Assembly (NCBI RefSeq): GCF_003086295.3
Contig: NC_092051.1
Location: forward strand, 10,966,810 to 11,030,809
Direction of reading: 5' to 3'
Origin: Arachis hypogaea
Lineage: Eukaryota > Streptophyta > Magnoliopsida > Fabales > Fabaceae
DNA length: 64,000 nt
In this document: in pieces, positions 34,784 through 46,857 of the stretch
Numbering within the stretch: the first letter of the stretch is position 1
Layout: every line of letters starts with the position of its first letter
The notes under the pieces: model-generated
The model's database searches: none
What the model saw: only the letters and a program-made list of their open reading frames with translations
Told to the model about the DNA's origin: nothing
Program-made: the position numbers and the translations under genes

Positions 34784-35947
34784 ATGGAGAACAAACGCAT
34801 GTGGAGTGATGAAGAGACTAATGCTTTTGTTGGCTTCATGGAGGAGTTTGTGGTAGACGATTAGAGGGATGATTGTGGGCAGTTCAAACTAGGAACATTC
34901 AAGAAACTGGCTCTGAAAATGCTGGAGGCCTTCCCTGGTTGTACCCTGACTGCGAAGCACTGCAAGAATAAGCACAAGCGGTTGAAGGAGAAGTATCAGT
35001 ACGCCGCTGACATGCTTGGATGCAGTGGTTTTGGCTGGAATCATGAGAAACAATGTGTCGATGTTGACAGCAAAGACGTCCTTGATGCATGGTTGAAGGT
35101 GAGTGTGATTCATGCTTTTTAGGATATCATATAAGCATTTGGTCCCATTTAATTATCTTTCTTTTAGGATTTGTATAGAACTATACGGTTTATACTGAAT
35201 TTGAGTCACTTTTAAATTTGTTTCCGATCTACTCTGAATGGGATTTAGAGTAAAATAATATTTGTGTTTGTGATAGTAACTACCAATTATTTGAGAATGT
35301 AGCTGTGGCGTTGTCACTTTTATTAGGAACTTCATTAATGTAACTAGTTTTACAGCAGGAACCTCATTAATGTTTGTTAAATCGGGTTTATATTTTCACA
35401 GGCACATCCAACGAAGTTCTACAGTGTTGGCAAGCCCTTTCCTCTTTTTCACCGGCTAGAGGGTATATTTGGCAGGGATAGAGCCACGGGAGTAGCAGCA
35501 GTTAGTGGCTTCAATGCGGAGGAACATGTTAACGAAGAGATGGTAGACACTACAATTGGATTTGATGACTCTGACATGTCTCCACAACCAGAATTAGACG
35601 GAGGGCCAGCAATGCAAGGACAAGCATCACATTCTGAAGCTGGTGCGAGTGCAGGAAGCACAAGGCGATATGGGAGGAAGAGAAAGCAAGCTGACGTTTT
35701 GGAGAGGATGGCTGACCATATCCAGCAATCTTCGATTGACCAAAGGAAGAATGCCCAACTAATTGCTGATGCCATTGTTGGTGTGAACGAGAAGTTTAAG
35801 GTTGGTGAGAAGCTCACACAGCTTGGGTTCGGTGATGACGAGGTGGTGAGGGTGATTTTGAAGTTTGCTGAGAGTCTTAATGTTTATGCACACTTCTGGG
35901 GTTTAACAGATTCACAGATGATTGGCCTTATGCGTTCCATTATATGA
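34784..35947 (+). pseudogene. Harbinger Myb/SANT-like DNA-binding partner, one in-frame stop
   Basis: Exon 1, 34784-35099, starts MENKRMWSDEETNAFVGFME and carries the Trp-rich trihelix pattern up to DVDSKDVLDAWLK. Exon 2, 35402-35947, begins AHPTKFYSVGKPFPLFHRLE and ends with GLTDSQMIGLMRSII. This is the Myb/SANT-like protein that plant PIF/Harbinger elements encode next to the transposase; in the family it helps bind the ends and import the transposase. TAG at 34862-34864 breaks the frame after VVDD. A short Gly/Ser/basic linker (RRYGRKRKQ) could be a nuclear signal. Confidence 0.82.
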
Positions 35948-37014
35948 AGTTGACTGTTGGCTAAGGGTATTAAGTTTGGCTTAGGGTATTAAGTTTTCAC
36001 TATAGGGTTTTAGTATTTTGTCTATAGGTTATATTTAAGATGGTTTAACGTACAAACTTATGCTTGGTATATATTTGGATAGATATTTTGGTAATGCCTT
36101 TATTTTTGTATGTATTGAATAGGTGTAGGTTCTTCGTACAATCTTTTTGGTATTGTGGTATGGCCTTTGCTTTGGTCGCTTGAGCAGAAATTGTTGGTTA
36201 AGTACAATATTTATGGTCATGATCATGTTAATGAAAATTCTAATAATTTTTGGTCATCAACTGTCCCATTCTGATAAACTATCAATATGCTTTTTCACTG
36301 GTCATCTGTCTTACTTAGAAAATCACATGCTGTGTGAATGAAAAACTGCAAAATAGCTTTGGTGAGAATTCATTGTGACTGATTTATATGCTTAAGTTAG
36401 ATTCATATTGGTGAGTTAGCAACCGGCTCACTGTTGAGTTTTGTTTGAACTTTGAACTTGTATAAAGCTGTAGAGAAGTGCATGTATTCTTAATAAAGAT
36501 TGTTTTCCTGCATTAGCCGAAAGCAGTAGATTTGTGTTTATGAGTGTTGTAGAAATTTTGGTGATATGATATTGTGTATAATGGTTTTATTGAAGTATGT
36601 ACATAAAAAAGTGGGAAAAGATGCACATAGTTGCTAAATTCAGAACACAAGTAACATATTCTATTAAACATATCTCAAATTGCACAAGCATTCATAGCTG
36701 TCTTGATATTGCTTTTGAGCAATAGTGACCTTACATTGTTGTACATCAAACACTTTTGTAACAATCCTCACTACAACATAAGACATCATATATACATGCT
36801 TGCACACATGAGGGGAAACAACAATAAACAAGTAGACCAAAAACCAGCCCAAAAATGCAGGCACCATTATGGATCCTTCTTCAATAAGTTTTGATAATAC
36901 ATATTACAAGTTGATCCTCCAACATAAAGCTCTGTTTACTTCTGATCAAGTTCTGCTTGATAGCCAAGAGGGAAAGAACCTGGTCTTTAAGTTTGCTGCC
37001 TCAAAAAAGGCTCT
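35948..37014. other. Non-coding part of the Harbinger element
   Basis: Downstream region of the Myb-like gene, AT-rich. From about 36650 it probably holds the 3' end (minus strand) of the methyltransferase fragment. No further recognisable coding sequence. Confidence 0.4.
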
Positions 37015-38105
37015 TTATGAGGCTTTTGTTAACGCCATGATCAGAATGAGACACTTTAGGCCCCATTTCCTCAGCAAGAACTCAATAAAGTGATGCCCGC
37101 TGCAAAAGATTAGACATATAAATTTTTAAAACACCATAAAAATATGGAGGTTGTAGAGCTAGTATGGAATCGGCTCATAAATTCTGAGCATCACATAGAA
37201 TGAAAAAGTACCTTCGATTGTGGTACGAGGTTATAAAACTTGACCCAGGAGAATTTTGCAGCAGAAACGTCACAGTGGCAAAGAGGTCATCAAAGGCTAA
37301 ATGCCATAAAATAAACAATGTTTTAGTTAACTTGATAGAGGAAGATGACAAATCCTTAATACCACATTGTCTCACCGTTTGAATCATACAAGACATCAGC
37401 TCCTAGAATAATAGTTGGTTGTAAACTTTCTATGGATGAATCCCAAACACCCCATGTCAATCCTAGCACCTAAAAACACAAGGGATTTACACATTGACAT
37501 TTATACAAAACGAAAAATATGAAAACATAAAATTTCCAACATCATGTCTACACATAACCACTGGTTGTGCTCCCTTGAGCCACATGTTCAGCACATCATA
37601 GAAATTCTATACCAAACATGAGTGTAAAATCATAATTTCAATTGTAAAATGAACAAGCACATTGCTACAAATGAAATAAACAGTTACTAGAAAACATGTT
37701 ACGCGATTCACTACATTTTGTGACTAAATTACTAACTACTCAATCAAAGGCTCACATTGCACTCGATTTTATTTAAGTCACACACTCTTCTCATGTTTTC
37801 AAGCACCTGCAAATTCCAAAAACAACAACCAGCCATTTCAATAAATAAATAAAAACTCAGTCACTATTTGTTTTTAAAACCAAATTCAGCTTAATTTGAA
37901 ACCTCAAATCTGGTGGAGTCATCAGTAAGAGTAACATTGGCTCCAACTTTTGTTGCAACCAAACCAGGCAAGGAAGTTCCGACACCAAGCTGCACGAAAC
38001 ATTAAAAAGATGAGATGGAAAATGATGAACTGGTGGAGAATTGGAGAGCAACTGGCGCCACGAAGATGAACTGGTGAAGAATTGGAGAGGCGTCGTCGTC
38101 ATCAT
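37015..38105 (-). pseudogene. METTL23-type methyltransferase fragment inside the Harbinger element
   Basis: Five exons on the minus strand join in frame at GT/AG borders. They are 37989-37903 (LGVGTSLPGLVATKVGANVT, the SAM-binding motif I region), 37806-37756 (VLENMRRVCDLNKIECN), 37469-37376 (VLGLTWGVWDSSIESLQPTI, then ILGADVLYDSN), 37296-37212 (AFDDLFATVTFLLQNSPGSS, then FITSYHNR), and 37099-37015 (SGHHFIEFLLRKWGLKC, then a stop). These are consecutive core parts of the Methyltransf_16/METTL23-like family. The usual N-terminal exons (including the WPCS..LAEYVW region) and the C-terminal strand are missing or replaced. An ATG at 38105 opens an unrelated leader. Retained introns point to DNA-level capture, not retroposition. 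Confidence 0.8.
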
Positions 38106-38439
38106 TCGGACCCTTGGAGGTGCTACCGGCGGCAGGTCAGACTCCAGGATTCATTTATGGGAGAGGAAAGGAGAGAGGGTAGAGGAGAGGAGAAAGGGGG
38201 TTAGGGTTCCATGCTGAGTAAATGAAATTTGATTTGGGGGTAGGGTTGTTAGTTAAAATTAAGGGCATTTTTGTAATTTTTAATATTTAGTCTCAACTTT
38301 TATTTTAAACCAAATAGGATACTGAGATATAAATCAGTTCTGTACATTTTCACACTAAATACAATACTAGTACTTATTTCTATCTCTGTCTCTTAGTCTC
38401 TGTCTCTTGGTCTTTGTCTTGCAAACAAATGCTACCTTA

Positions 38440-39409
38440 TAGAATTCAATGTATATTCTTAGTCAATGAGAACATGTATTCAATGTGTTTGTTTTTGGGC
38501 CACTTTTCAAAAAAAAAATTGTGGGTATCCAACACTTGTTATAAGCCCAATAGAAGGTTCAGGATAACATTTAGCTTAAATTGATTATGTATATACAAAA
38601 CATGTTACTTAGGGCAAGCAATTAGCGTGGCTGTTGGATATAGAGACCGATGGCAACAGAGTGACAGCCGTCATCTTCTTACTTTCATTGCGGTAATCGA
38701 TTCAAAGTAATATTATGTTTTTCTTACTATTTAATTGTTTGTATCCATGTTTTTGTAATGAACCATAATGCATGTTTTGTTATGTCTGGAATTCGATTAT
38801 TTGTTTATTTATATCTTCTTTTTACTATTAAATTGCCTTTATCCATGTTTGTGTGAACTATGGATAATACATGTTTTGCTGAAATCTGAAATTAGATTAT
38901 TTATGTATAATTATACTAATCTTGTCCCATTTTAGGGTTTATGGTCATTCATTGAATTGAATTTTGATGAATAGTGATGTTTCTGAATCTGGAACTGATG
39001 TCATAGTTTAGGTAGGAGATTGTGACGTGTGGTATGCATTTTTACTTTTTTTTCCTTCTTGATGTCAGTTGGAATGCCGTTCATGTCATGTCATGTTAGT
39101 TGGTATATAACATTACAATATATTCTTCTTTTAGATAGATTACGACATTCTCTTCATTGGTTCTTTCCATCTTTTTGCTCTTCTTTCTTCCTATAGAGCT
39201 AAACTAAAAACTAGAGCTACTAATAAAAAGGTAAGGTTGAGAACTGGGATGAAGGTGATAGTTGATTTGATGTTTGAAAGAAGGGGTAGAGTGGTTGATG
39301 TTATCATCCCTGGATATGAGGAAGATTCCAATTGGTAAGCAATGCTAATTTCCCTCCACTATCGCACAATTTTTGAATTCAAATATTGAGTTGTTCTTTA
39401 GTTTTTGCC
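38440..39409. other. Flank between the Harbinger element and the RPA-like gene
   Basis: AT-rich. A short open stretch at about 39248-39345 (MKVIVDLMFERRGRVVDVII and on) could be a leftover exon but is not recognised. Otherwise nothing seen. Confidence 0.35.
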
Positions 39410-39416
39410 TATAAAA
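39410..39416 (+). promoter_or_regulatory. Possible TATA box of the RPA-like gene
   Basis: TATAAAA at 39410-39416, followed by a pyrimidine-rich leader and an ATG at 39562. Position and context fit a plant core promoter; nothing more supports it. Confidence 0.4.
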
Positions 39417-41691
39417 GGCTATTGCCTCTCTTCGATATCGTGCACATCATTCTCTACTCCCATCTCTTCTTTGTCTTTCTGCTATCTTTTCTGTTGTTTG
39501 TTCTTTGTTGAGTTTGTTCTGCCTTTCGTAAGTGTGATATTGTGAGATTTTATTGTTTGCAATGAGTCCTCCTTTTGATCCTATCAGTAAGATCATTCCT
39601 CCACGTGAGGCCTGGAGGATCAAAGTCAGGGTACTAAGGGCTTGGACTGTACCTAGCTTTGGTAATGCAGATGTTCCAAATTCAATGGAACTTATTCTGG
39701 TTGATGAAAATGTGAGCGGTTGATCTTTCCTTTTTATTTGTTGTGTTCATATACTCAGTTTCTTCTTATTAATTTTTCCAATTTTTTTTTGTTGTGCTTT
39801 TGTTTTTGTTCTTGATGAGTTGTATGTTTTTGTTCTTTTAGATGTTCATAGTCTACCAAAGTCCAGGCCACTATAAGGAAGCAACTAATCCACAAGCTTA
39901 AAGATCATCTTCTTGAAGGCAGTTGTTATAAGATGAGTTATTTTGCTGTTGTTTCAAACCAAGGCTCTTATAGAGCTACAAAGTATAAGTTCAAACTCAT
40001 TTTTCTGTTTCGTACAACAGTGACAACAATTGCTGATGATATAATACCCAAGTCTTGTTTTTCTATATATCCCTTTGAAGACATATTGCAAATGAGTCAG
40101 GATCATGACTATTTAGTTGGTGAGTCTTGGCCTCGTGTCTTTCAGTTACTTCTTCAGTTTCTTTTCTTCTGAAAATTCTTTCTTACATCTTTTTTACTCC
40201 TATTAACATATCAATCTAGATGTAATTGGTCCTTTGACATTGGTTGGGGAAGAGAAAAACTATGACAGGGATGGTAAAATGGTTAAGATGGTTGTTGTCG
40301 AATTTTCTTCACAAAAGTTTGTTGCTCTCATCCTTTGTTTCTGTTTCTATATTTATTTGTATTGGATTCCATTTTGAAAAAAGCTTCTACTGAGTTTTCC
40401 TTTTTTTTTCATGTGTAGGATGATGCTGATGCACATTATTTGGAGAGTACGTGGACCAGTTAAATGATTTTCTTGCTTTTGGTTATGTTGAGCAACCGGT
40501 TGTCATTGTTCAACTTGCTAAGATTAAACTTTTTCGAGGTGTTGTAACTGAATTTTATCTTATTATGTGTACGGTTATGTTATCCTGATCTTTAGATCTG
40601 TTGACATTCTTTTATTACTCATAGGTCAACCTGGTCTCCAGAATGTTATGAAAGCAACAAAAATTTACTTTAATCTTGATTTGTCAGAAGTTATTGATTT
40701 TCGAAAAAGGTTTGTGTTATCACTCCCAAATTATCTCTATGTTGCAGTCCTTTCTTTGTCTTTATTTTATTCTGTTGATGTGAAACTGAATAGTGTTTTT
40801 TAAATCTTAGCATGGTCGAACAAGGGATTAATGGCACTCAACCTTTATTCATTGCGAATGATGGAAAATCCATTTCATTGGAGGATGACTTCATGCGCTT
40901 AACTAGGCGATCCACAATAGATCAATTACATGATAACAAAGAGGCTTATAAATTTGTACTTTTTTCATTCTACCCTCTTATGTTTATACATAATTGGTAT
41001 GTTTGAATATACTTGAAGGTGGTTTTAACTAATTTTTTTCCTCGATTAGATTATTTTTTTTCCTTCACGTGGTGTTCTGTTGTGCATGGTATGCAAGATA
41101 GGAGTTTTGTTATTATGAGTACTATCACTGATATTGTTGAAGAGGGTTGTTGGTGGTATTCCACTTGTGTGTGTGGAAAGGCAGTTTATCCTGAGTCTGG
41201 GGTCTATTTCTGTGATGTTTGCATGCATCATGTGACAAATGTGATTCCAAGGTTTCTATCTTCATGATTTGTAGCTTTTCAAATAATTACTTCTTGCTCT
41301 TTCTGTTTACTTAAATTCTAACAAGGTCTTTTATTAATTTTTCTATTTTATCGTCATGTTGTTATAGGTTCAGACTTAAAGTAGCAGTTTCTAATCATAC
41401 TGGATAGGGCATATTTGTTTTGTTCGATCGTGAAACAGCTTATTTGCTTAAAAAAGCATGTGCTGACCTTTTTAATGAAGTCCAAAAGGAGCCAACTGTG
41501 CGTATAATTTTTTACGTCCATCTAAATATTGAGCTATAAATAGTTATCATTTTTTATGATATTATTTATTATGATGTAGATGGTGACCTCTCTGAGTCCT
41601 TATAGGTTCTGTGTGGATATAGCTATCCTATTACATTTAAAACTTTAGAGGGTAAAAAAGTTTTACTAAAAGTAGATACCAAGTCCCTTAC

Positions 41692-43090
41692 TGATAAACC
41701 ACTATTTTATGATTTATCTTGTGCTCAATTGAGTGGTTTTTATCAATTCTTCACCCACTTATTCATATAATTTGCATGGTTTTATACTTCCTTCCTTATT
41801 ATGTGATATATGTGAAAACATGTTTCCTATGCCTTAAAAATATTAATTTTAATTATTCTTTATTACCATTCAATGCCGTGATTTGTGTGTTAAGTATTTT
41901 CAGGCTTCATAGGGCAGGAATGGCTTAGAGGACAGAAAGGAAACATGCAAAAATGGAAGGAACGCACAAAATGGAGTTTTGAAGAAAATGGCGGCGACGC
42001 GCACGCATGGACGACGCGGACGCGTACTCGTGACAAGGAAAACTTCCAAATGACGCGCACTCGTGACCTACGCGTACGTGTAACAGATGCCACATGCAAA
42101 AAAATACAGAATTTGCCCCCAGCGATTTCTAGGCCCTTTTTCGGCCCAAATCCAAGCCCAAAAACACAGAATAGAGGTTGGAGAATGAGGGAATCAAATC
42201 ATTCATCAATCATTCATTGATTATGGACAATTTTAGGTTTTAGATGTAGTTTCTAGAGAGAGAGGCTCTCTCCTCTCTCTTAGGTTTTAGGATTTAGGAT
42301 TTCTCTTAGTTTATGGTTCATTCCTTCTCAATTCCAGGTTCAATGTTCCTTTAATTTAATTTCTCTTCTACTTTCATTTACTCTATTACTTTAGTTGCTC
42401 TATTTAATTTGCTAATTACTTATGTTGCCAAATTGGCTTATGAACTCTCCATGTTAGATTTGATTTCTTTATTTAATGCAATTTGAGGTATTTCAGATTT
42501 ATGATTGTTTTCTTCTATTTATGATATAAATAATTTAGATTTTTTTCCCTTTGCTTTGGTTGATTAATTGGTGACACTTGAGTTATCAAACTCAGCTGTT
42601 GATTAAAAATTAGAATTTGCTGATTGATTTGGATCCCTCTAAAGCTAGTCTTTCCACAGGAGTTGACTAGGACTTGAGGAATCAATTTGATTAGTCCACT
42701 TGACTTTCCTTTATTTAGTAAGGGTTAACTAAGTGGGAGCAATAAACAATTCTTATCACACCTGATAAGGATAACTAGGATGAGATTTTCAGTTCTCATA
42801 CCTTGCAATGGTTTTCATAATAATTAATTTACTTTATTGCCAGTTTATTTTTCTATTCCTTATTTCAAAAACCCAAAAAGATACAATTTCATAACCAATA
42901 ATAAATCATACTTCCCTGCAATTCCTTGAGAGACGACCCGAGGTTTAAATACTTCGGTTATAAATTTTATTGGGTTTGCTTAAGTGACAAACAAACTTTT
43001 GTACGAAAGGATTCTTTGCTGGTTTAGAAACTATACCTACAACGTGATTATTTTTATGAAATTCTAAACTAGCAGGAATCTGTTCCGTCA
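41692..43090 (+). repeat. Solo LTR of the Athila-like family
   Basis: Starts TGATAAACC and ends TTCCGTCA. It is flanked by a perfect 5-bp duplication CTTAC (41687-41691 and 43091-43095). It matches the LTR at 15108-16582 over its length, with a shorter CGCG-motif segment. No PBS or PPT is attached, so this is the product of recombination between two LTRs. It lies inside an exon of the RPA-like gene. Confidence 0.92.
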
Positions 43091-43095
43091 CTTAC

Positions 43096-43332
43096 CTATC
43101 TCTTCATAGCACTTACACTAAATATGGTAATAAGATGTTCTTTCGTAAGGGGATGATCACCCAAAAAAGGAAGCCTTTCGATTCACTCCCCATTCTCTCT
43201 TAAATAAAGCTCGTCCTCGAGCCCTATTCAACGGGCAGGTCGGCCAGGTCTTTCCCTGTTGTTCTGTTCCCGCCACCAATCGATACGACCCCAGAGAGTG
43301 GCTTTTGCTAAAACTCTAGCAGTTTCTTGAAG
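43096..43332. other. Unplaced 240-bp insert in the RPA-like exon, possibly organellar
   Basis: GC-richer, different in style from both the LTR and the RPA exon, which resumes at about 43333. Words such as gcccgttgaatagggctcgag (minus strand) have the look of plant organelle DNA, but I cannot assign a gene. It must predate or accompany the solo-LTR insertion because the duplication CTTAC sits at its left edge. Confidence 0.35.
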
Positions 43333-44079
43333 GTATAGACAAATACTTTGGAACCTTTCGTGTAAAAAGGATTTGTGATGACCCAACTATTATTTCTATG
43401 TTTGAGCTTGCTGAGAATGAGAATGAAGTGACACCTGTCAAGGTTATTCTCTTTTATTCTTCTTTGCTTTTTCTTTATTCTTTGATTCTTTTATTTTTTT
43501 ATTACATTGCTCTTGCTTGAGTGTTTCTTCTTTCATTCTTTATCGAAGGATGCATGTGTTCCTGGAATTGGTTTGGACATAGGTGAACCCTCTCATATAT
43601 AGCCTACCTCAAAAGATGTTAAGCTTTCAGTCTTGGATAAGGATGAAAGTGTTCCTGGTCTTGATGACATTTCGATAGATATGGACGCTAATAGGAAATC
43701 TGTTGTTCCTCAAGTTTCTGGCGATGATGATGAGAATCAGGTCTTTAGTGATGAAGTTGGCTCATTGCTCAACTCAGGTGTTGAAGAAACTCAGGTCACA
43801 CAGTCTGAATTTTCTATTGAATCATATCTCTTATTCAATTTATTATTGCATTCCATTTTCTCTTTTTATTCATTGGTTTTGTGTTGTTTTATATTTTTTT
43901 ATCTGTCTAGGACTTCCTATCTCATCTTCTGGATAATTCAGACAACATTGATGTTTCTTCTATTTGCAATGATTGTGTGTGTTCCAAAGTAAAGAGAAAC
44001 CTTGAATCGAATTTTCAGAAAGCCTTGGAGAAAACTGTTAGTCCTTCATCAAAGATGATCAAGGTTGAAAATAATTAGG

Positions 44080-44901
44080 ATGGATAGTTATTTAGCTGAA
44101 GTTAGCAGCTTTATTAGGGTTATATGACTTTAATTCCGAATTAGATTTCATATTTCTCATGCTGACTTATATTTGAAGTGTGTCCCTTTTTTTTGAGATA
44201 TGTCCAACTGTTAGGAGAGTCACAACTTATCCCTTCATGTTTTGGTTAGTCTATTGTAAGTATTGTTATGCTTTTTTGAATTAGGAAGGGTTTGTGTTAA
44301 TTTCAAATGTACTCTGCTAAAGATTGGACATATTGTCATGTATTTAGAAGGACATAGGTTATAGTCAGAGTGTGGAATTATAATGTCACTTTTGTGAATG
44401 TAAGCAACCAAGTGTAATGAATTTTATAATATTAATGGAAGGAAATAGCTTCAGTAGTCTTAATTATTTTGTTTTTTTCGTATGCTGTCTTTTATTCATT
44501 TGTGTTGTTCATGATTAGTTGTTGTTATGCTCCATAATTGCCTTTGAACATGTGTTTTAATTCAACATATCATATGGTTACAGTAAATTCCAATGTAATA
44601 GTCTCATTTGATTGTATTGTAATTGATCGAATGTTTGATTTCTATTGCAAGTTTGCTACTATCCTTTTGTATTTGTGCTTATATACTATTTTTTGTTCCT
44701 ATCGATTTATATCTCAACTTTTTTGTGTTATGTATATAAGTATACAGAACAATATCCATGCGATGGTTAGTCATTATTTCTATTTGTGCTTATAAAAAAA
44801 ATCCACGCGTGTGTGTGATTCAACAGTCTTTTCGATTACGTATAAAATGATGCGTCATTTTGTCTTTTTGTAGACTGCTGTCTTTTATTTCCTTTAAAAT
44901 C
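44080..44901. other. Downstream of the RPA-like pseudogene, nothing seen
   Basis: AT-rich. It contains a plausible 3' UTR and polyadenylation context but no recognisable coding sequence. Confidence 0.35.
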
Positions 44902-45509
44902 ATGTCTTCCAATCCTGCGACTTCGAGGTTGAAAAGAATTAACATTTTGAAAAGGAAGAAAGCATTGAAATATGGGAATATAAGAGGTGTGTTGTCCTTC
45001 TTTTTACTAGGTTAGAGTCTGTCATAGTTATTAATATAAGTTGATTGGTTTTACTTTCATTTCCTATTTATTTTTTTTTATCCATGGCTGGTTTGTTCTT
45101 AGTTGCTAAAAGGAAACTTGGAGATAAAGCCACTGGAATTAATTATGATAAATGTTTATACGTTTATTTCATAAAATGTGTTACTTTTAATGGAATATAT
45201 ATGTTGTTTGTAATTCTCCTGTTTATTGGTTAACTTTATTGTTAATTCAATATAGATAAATTATTTAGTTGTCATAACTATATTCAATATTATTCCCGTA
45301 TTATTATAAGAAATGATAAATAATTTATCTTTTTTAAAATAAATGATAAATAATTTTATAGTGTTGATTTGTGTGATTTGATTTTATTTTTGTTTGGTTT
45401 GAAATTGTAGAAGAATTATTAGATGTTTTAGATCCTTCTATCAGTATTTCACATGTTGATGATGTTGCTGCTGATCACCCATTATTTGCACAAAGTGAAA
45501 TGCAAGGTT
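44902..45509 (+). pseudogene. Unrecognised exon-like pieces
   Basis: ATG at 44902 opens MSSNPATSRLKRINILKRKK, a very basic 30-residue start. It is followed, across apparent GT/AG introns, by VAKRKLGDKATGINYDKC (about 45103) and EELLDVLDPSISISHVDDVA (about 45410). I do not recognise it. It may be the start of the next gene in the same block as the RPA-like gene. Confidence 0.3.
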
Positions 45510-46719
45510 AGTTTATTCAATTTTTTCATCTTTTTAAGTTATGCTTAGGTTCAACCTTTTTTTTAAATTAGTTATGGTTAACTTTAAATAATTTTTAATT
45601 CATATGTTAATATAAGTCTAGCTAACTTTTCTTCCATTTCTTTTCTTTAACATCTTTTTCAACAGTGTCTAAAATTTTTTTTTTAATATATATTTTTTAT
45701 AAAAATCTCCTTTAATATATTTATTAGGAAAATATAAGTAGTTTTTTACAAAGTTATATATTTTAAAAAATTTTAATAATGTTATTTTTTTGAAAGCAGT
45801 TTTTCTTTTGGGTAATCATAACAAGCAGTAAGTGTTTTAGATTTTTGATTTTTTTTTAAATAACCCAGTCTTATCTCCTAAGTTGTTTAAAAAAAAAAAA
45901 TCTTCTTTAATATATTTTTTAGAAAGATATAAGAAGTTTTTTTAGATAATTTTTTTACTAAACCAACTTTTTTAAGAAAGAAATAATTTTTCTTGCAAAC
46001 AAAGTTATAATAACAACTTCTAGCTATTCAATTATTTTTTTAAAAATTATTAAATGTAAACTATTTTTTAAAAGCAGCTTTTTTTAGCATAAAGAATAAT
46101 CATAACAAGCAGCAAGTATTTTAGTTTTACATTTTTAACCTTTTTTAAGTTTTTCTTTTTTCTTAAATAAACTAGTCTTACATAATAAACTGGTTAAAAA
46201 AAATTTATTCTTTAATATATATTTTGGAAAAATATAAGAAGTTTTTCAACAGAATTTTTTTTCTAAAACAACCTTTTTAAGGAGGAAAAAGGTTTTCTTA
46301 AAAACAAAGTTATAGTAACAACTTCTAACTATTTAATTATATTTTCAAAATTTTAAATGAAATTCTTTTAAAAGCATTTTTTAAAGCATAAAGTGTAATC
46401 ATAACAAGCAGCAAGTATTTTAGTCAAGGTTGCGAGAACCGGACCGGTCAATAAACCGGTAAAGTCACTGGTTCAATAATTCACTGGTTCGACCGGGATT
46501 CAACCGGTTTAATTAAATATTAAATAAAATTATTAAAAAACCTAAAAATAATTTTAAATCTATAAATTCAATAATTTCTAACTTAATAAAATTTAAAATT
46601 TGACATAATAAATTATCCATAACTTAATATTAGAGGTTCATAAACAACTTCAAATATCAAAGTTTATAACTAAACAAAAAAAAAAACGCACATAATGACA
46701 AACTCATAATGAAGCAACC

Positions 46720-46835
46720 AAAAACAAAAAATTACCTCAGAAAACAATGAACAAATAAATAATTCAGCAACCAAAATCATGAAGCAGCAAACAAATAAAT
46801 CATGAACAAATAACCTCAGATAATCAAAAATAAAA
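46720..46835. repeat. Direct repeat flanking the MULE exon, left copy
   Basis: About 115 bp (aaaaacaaaaaattacctca through atcatgaacaaataacctca) recurs at about 47262-47377 with few differences, offset about 542. The two copies bracket the exon-like ORF. Confidence 0.8.
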
Positions 46836-46857
46836 TCAATAATCCAGATAATCAAAA

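Larger units (their letters stand above)
31672..38436 (+). mobile_element. PIF/Harbinger DNA transposon, complete ends, 6765 bp
   Basis: The terminal inverted repeat GGTAGCGTTTGTTTG (31672-31686) matches the reverse complement of CAAACAAATGCTACC (38422-38436), 14 of 15. The target duplication is TTA on both sides (31669-31671 and 38437-38439), the family's standard 3-bp TTA/TAA. Inside are a DDE transposase gene and a Myb/SANT-like gene in the same orientation, the two-gene set of autonomous PIF/Harbinger elements. On the opposite strand is a methyltransferase gene fragment. Both transposon genes carry one in-frame stop each, so this copy is probably not autonomous now. Confidence 0.88.
39562..44079 (+). 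pseudogene. Replication protein A large-subunit (RPA1)-like gene, broken by a solo LTR
   Basis: Exons follow the plant RPA1/RFA1-like pattern. They are 39562-39711 (REAWRIKVRVLRAWTVPSFG, first OB fold), about 39857-40119 (QATIRKQLIHKL, then CYKMSYFAVVSNQGSYRATK), 40220-40317 (DVIGPLTLVGEEKNYDRDGK), 40420-40538 (FGEYVDQLNDFL after a frame change), 40625-40709, about 40811-40950, about 41073-41255 (zinc ribbon C-x-C..C-x2-C: CVCGK...CDVC), about 41370-41505, then 41605-41691. After the solo LTR it resumes at about 43333 (EGIDKYFGTFRVKRICDDPT) and runs to an acidic tail. RPA binds single-stranded DNA. There are at least two internal stops (e.g. NHTG* near 41407). Such genes are common in plants, including inside Helitrons. 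Confidence 0.8.
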
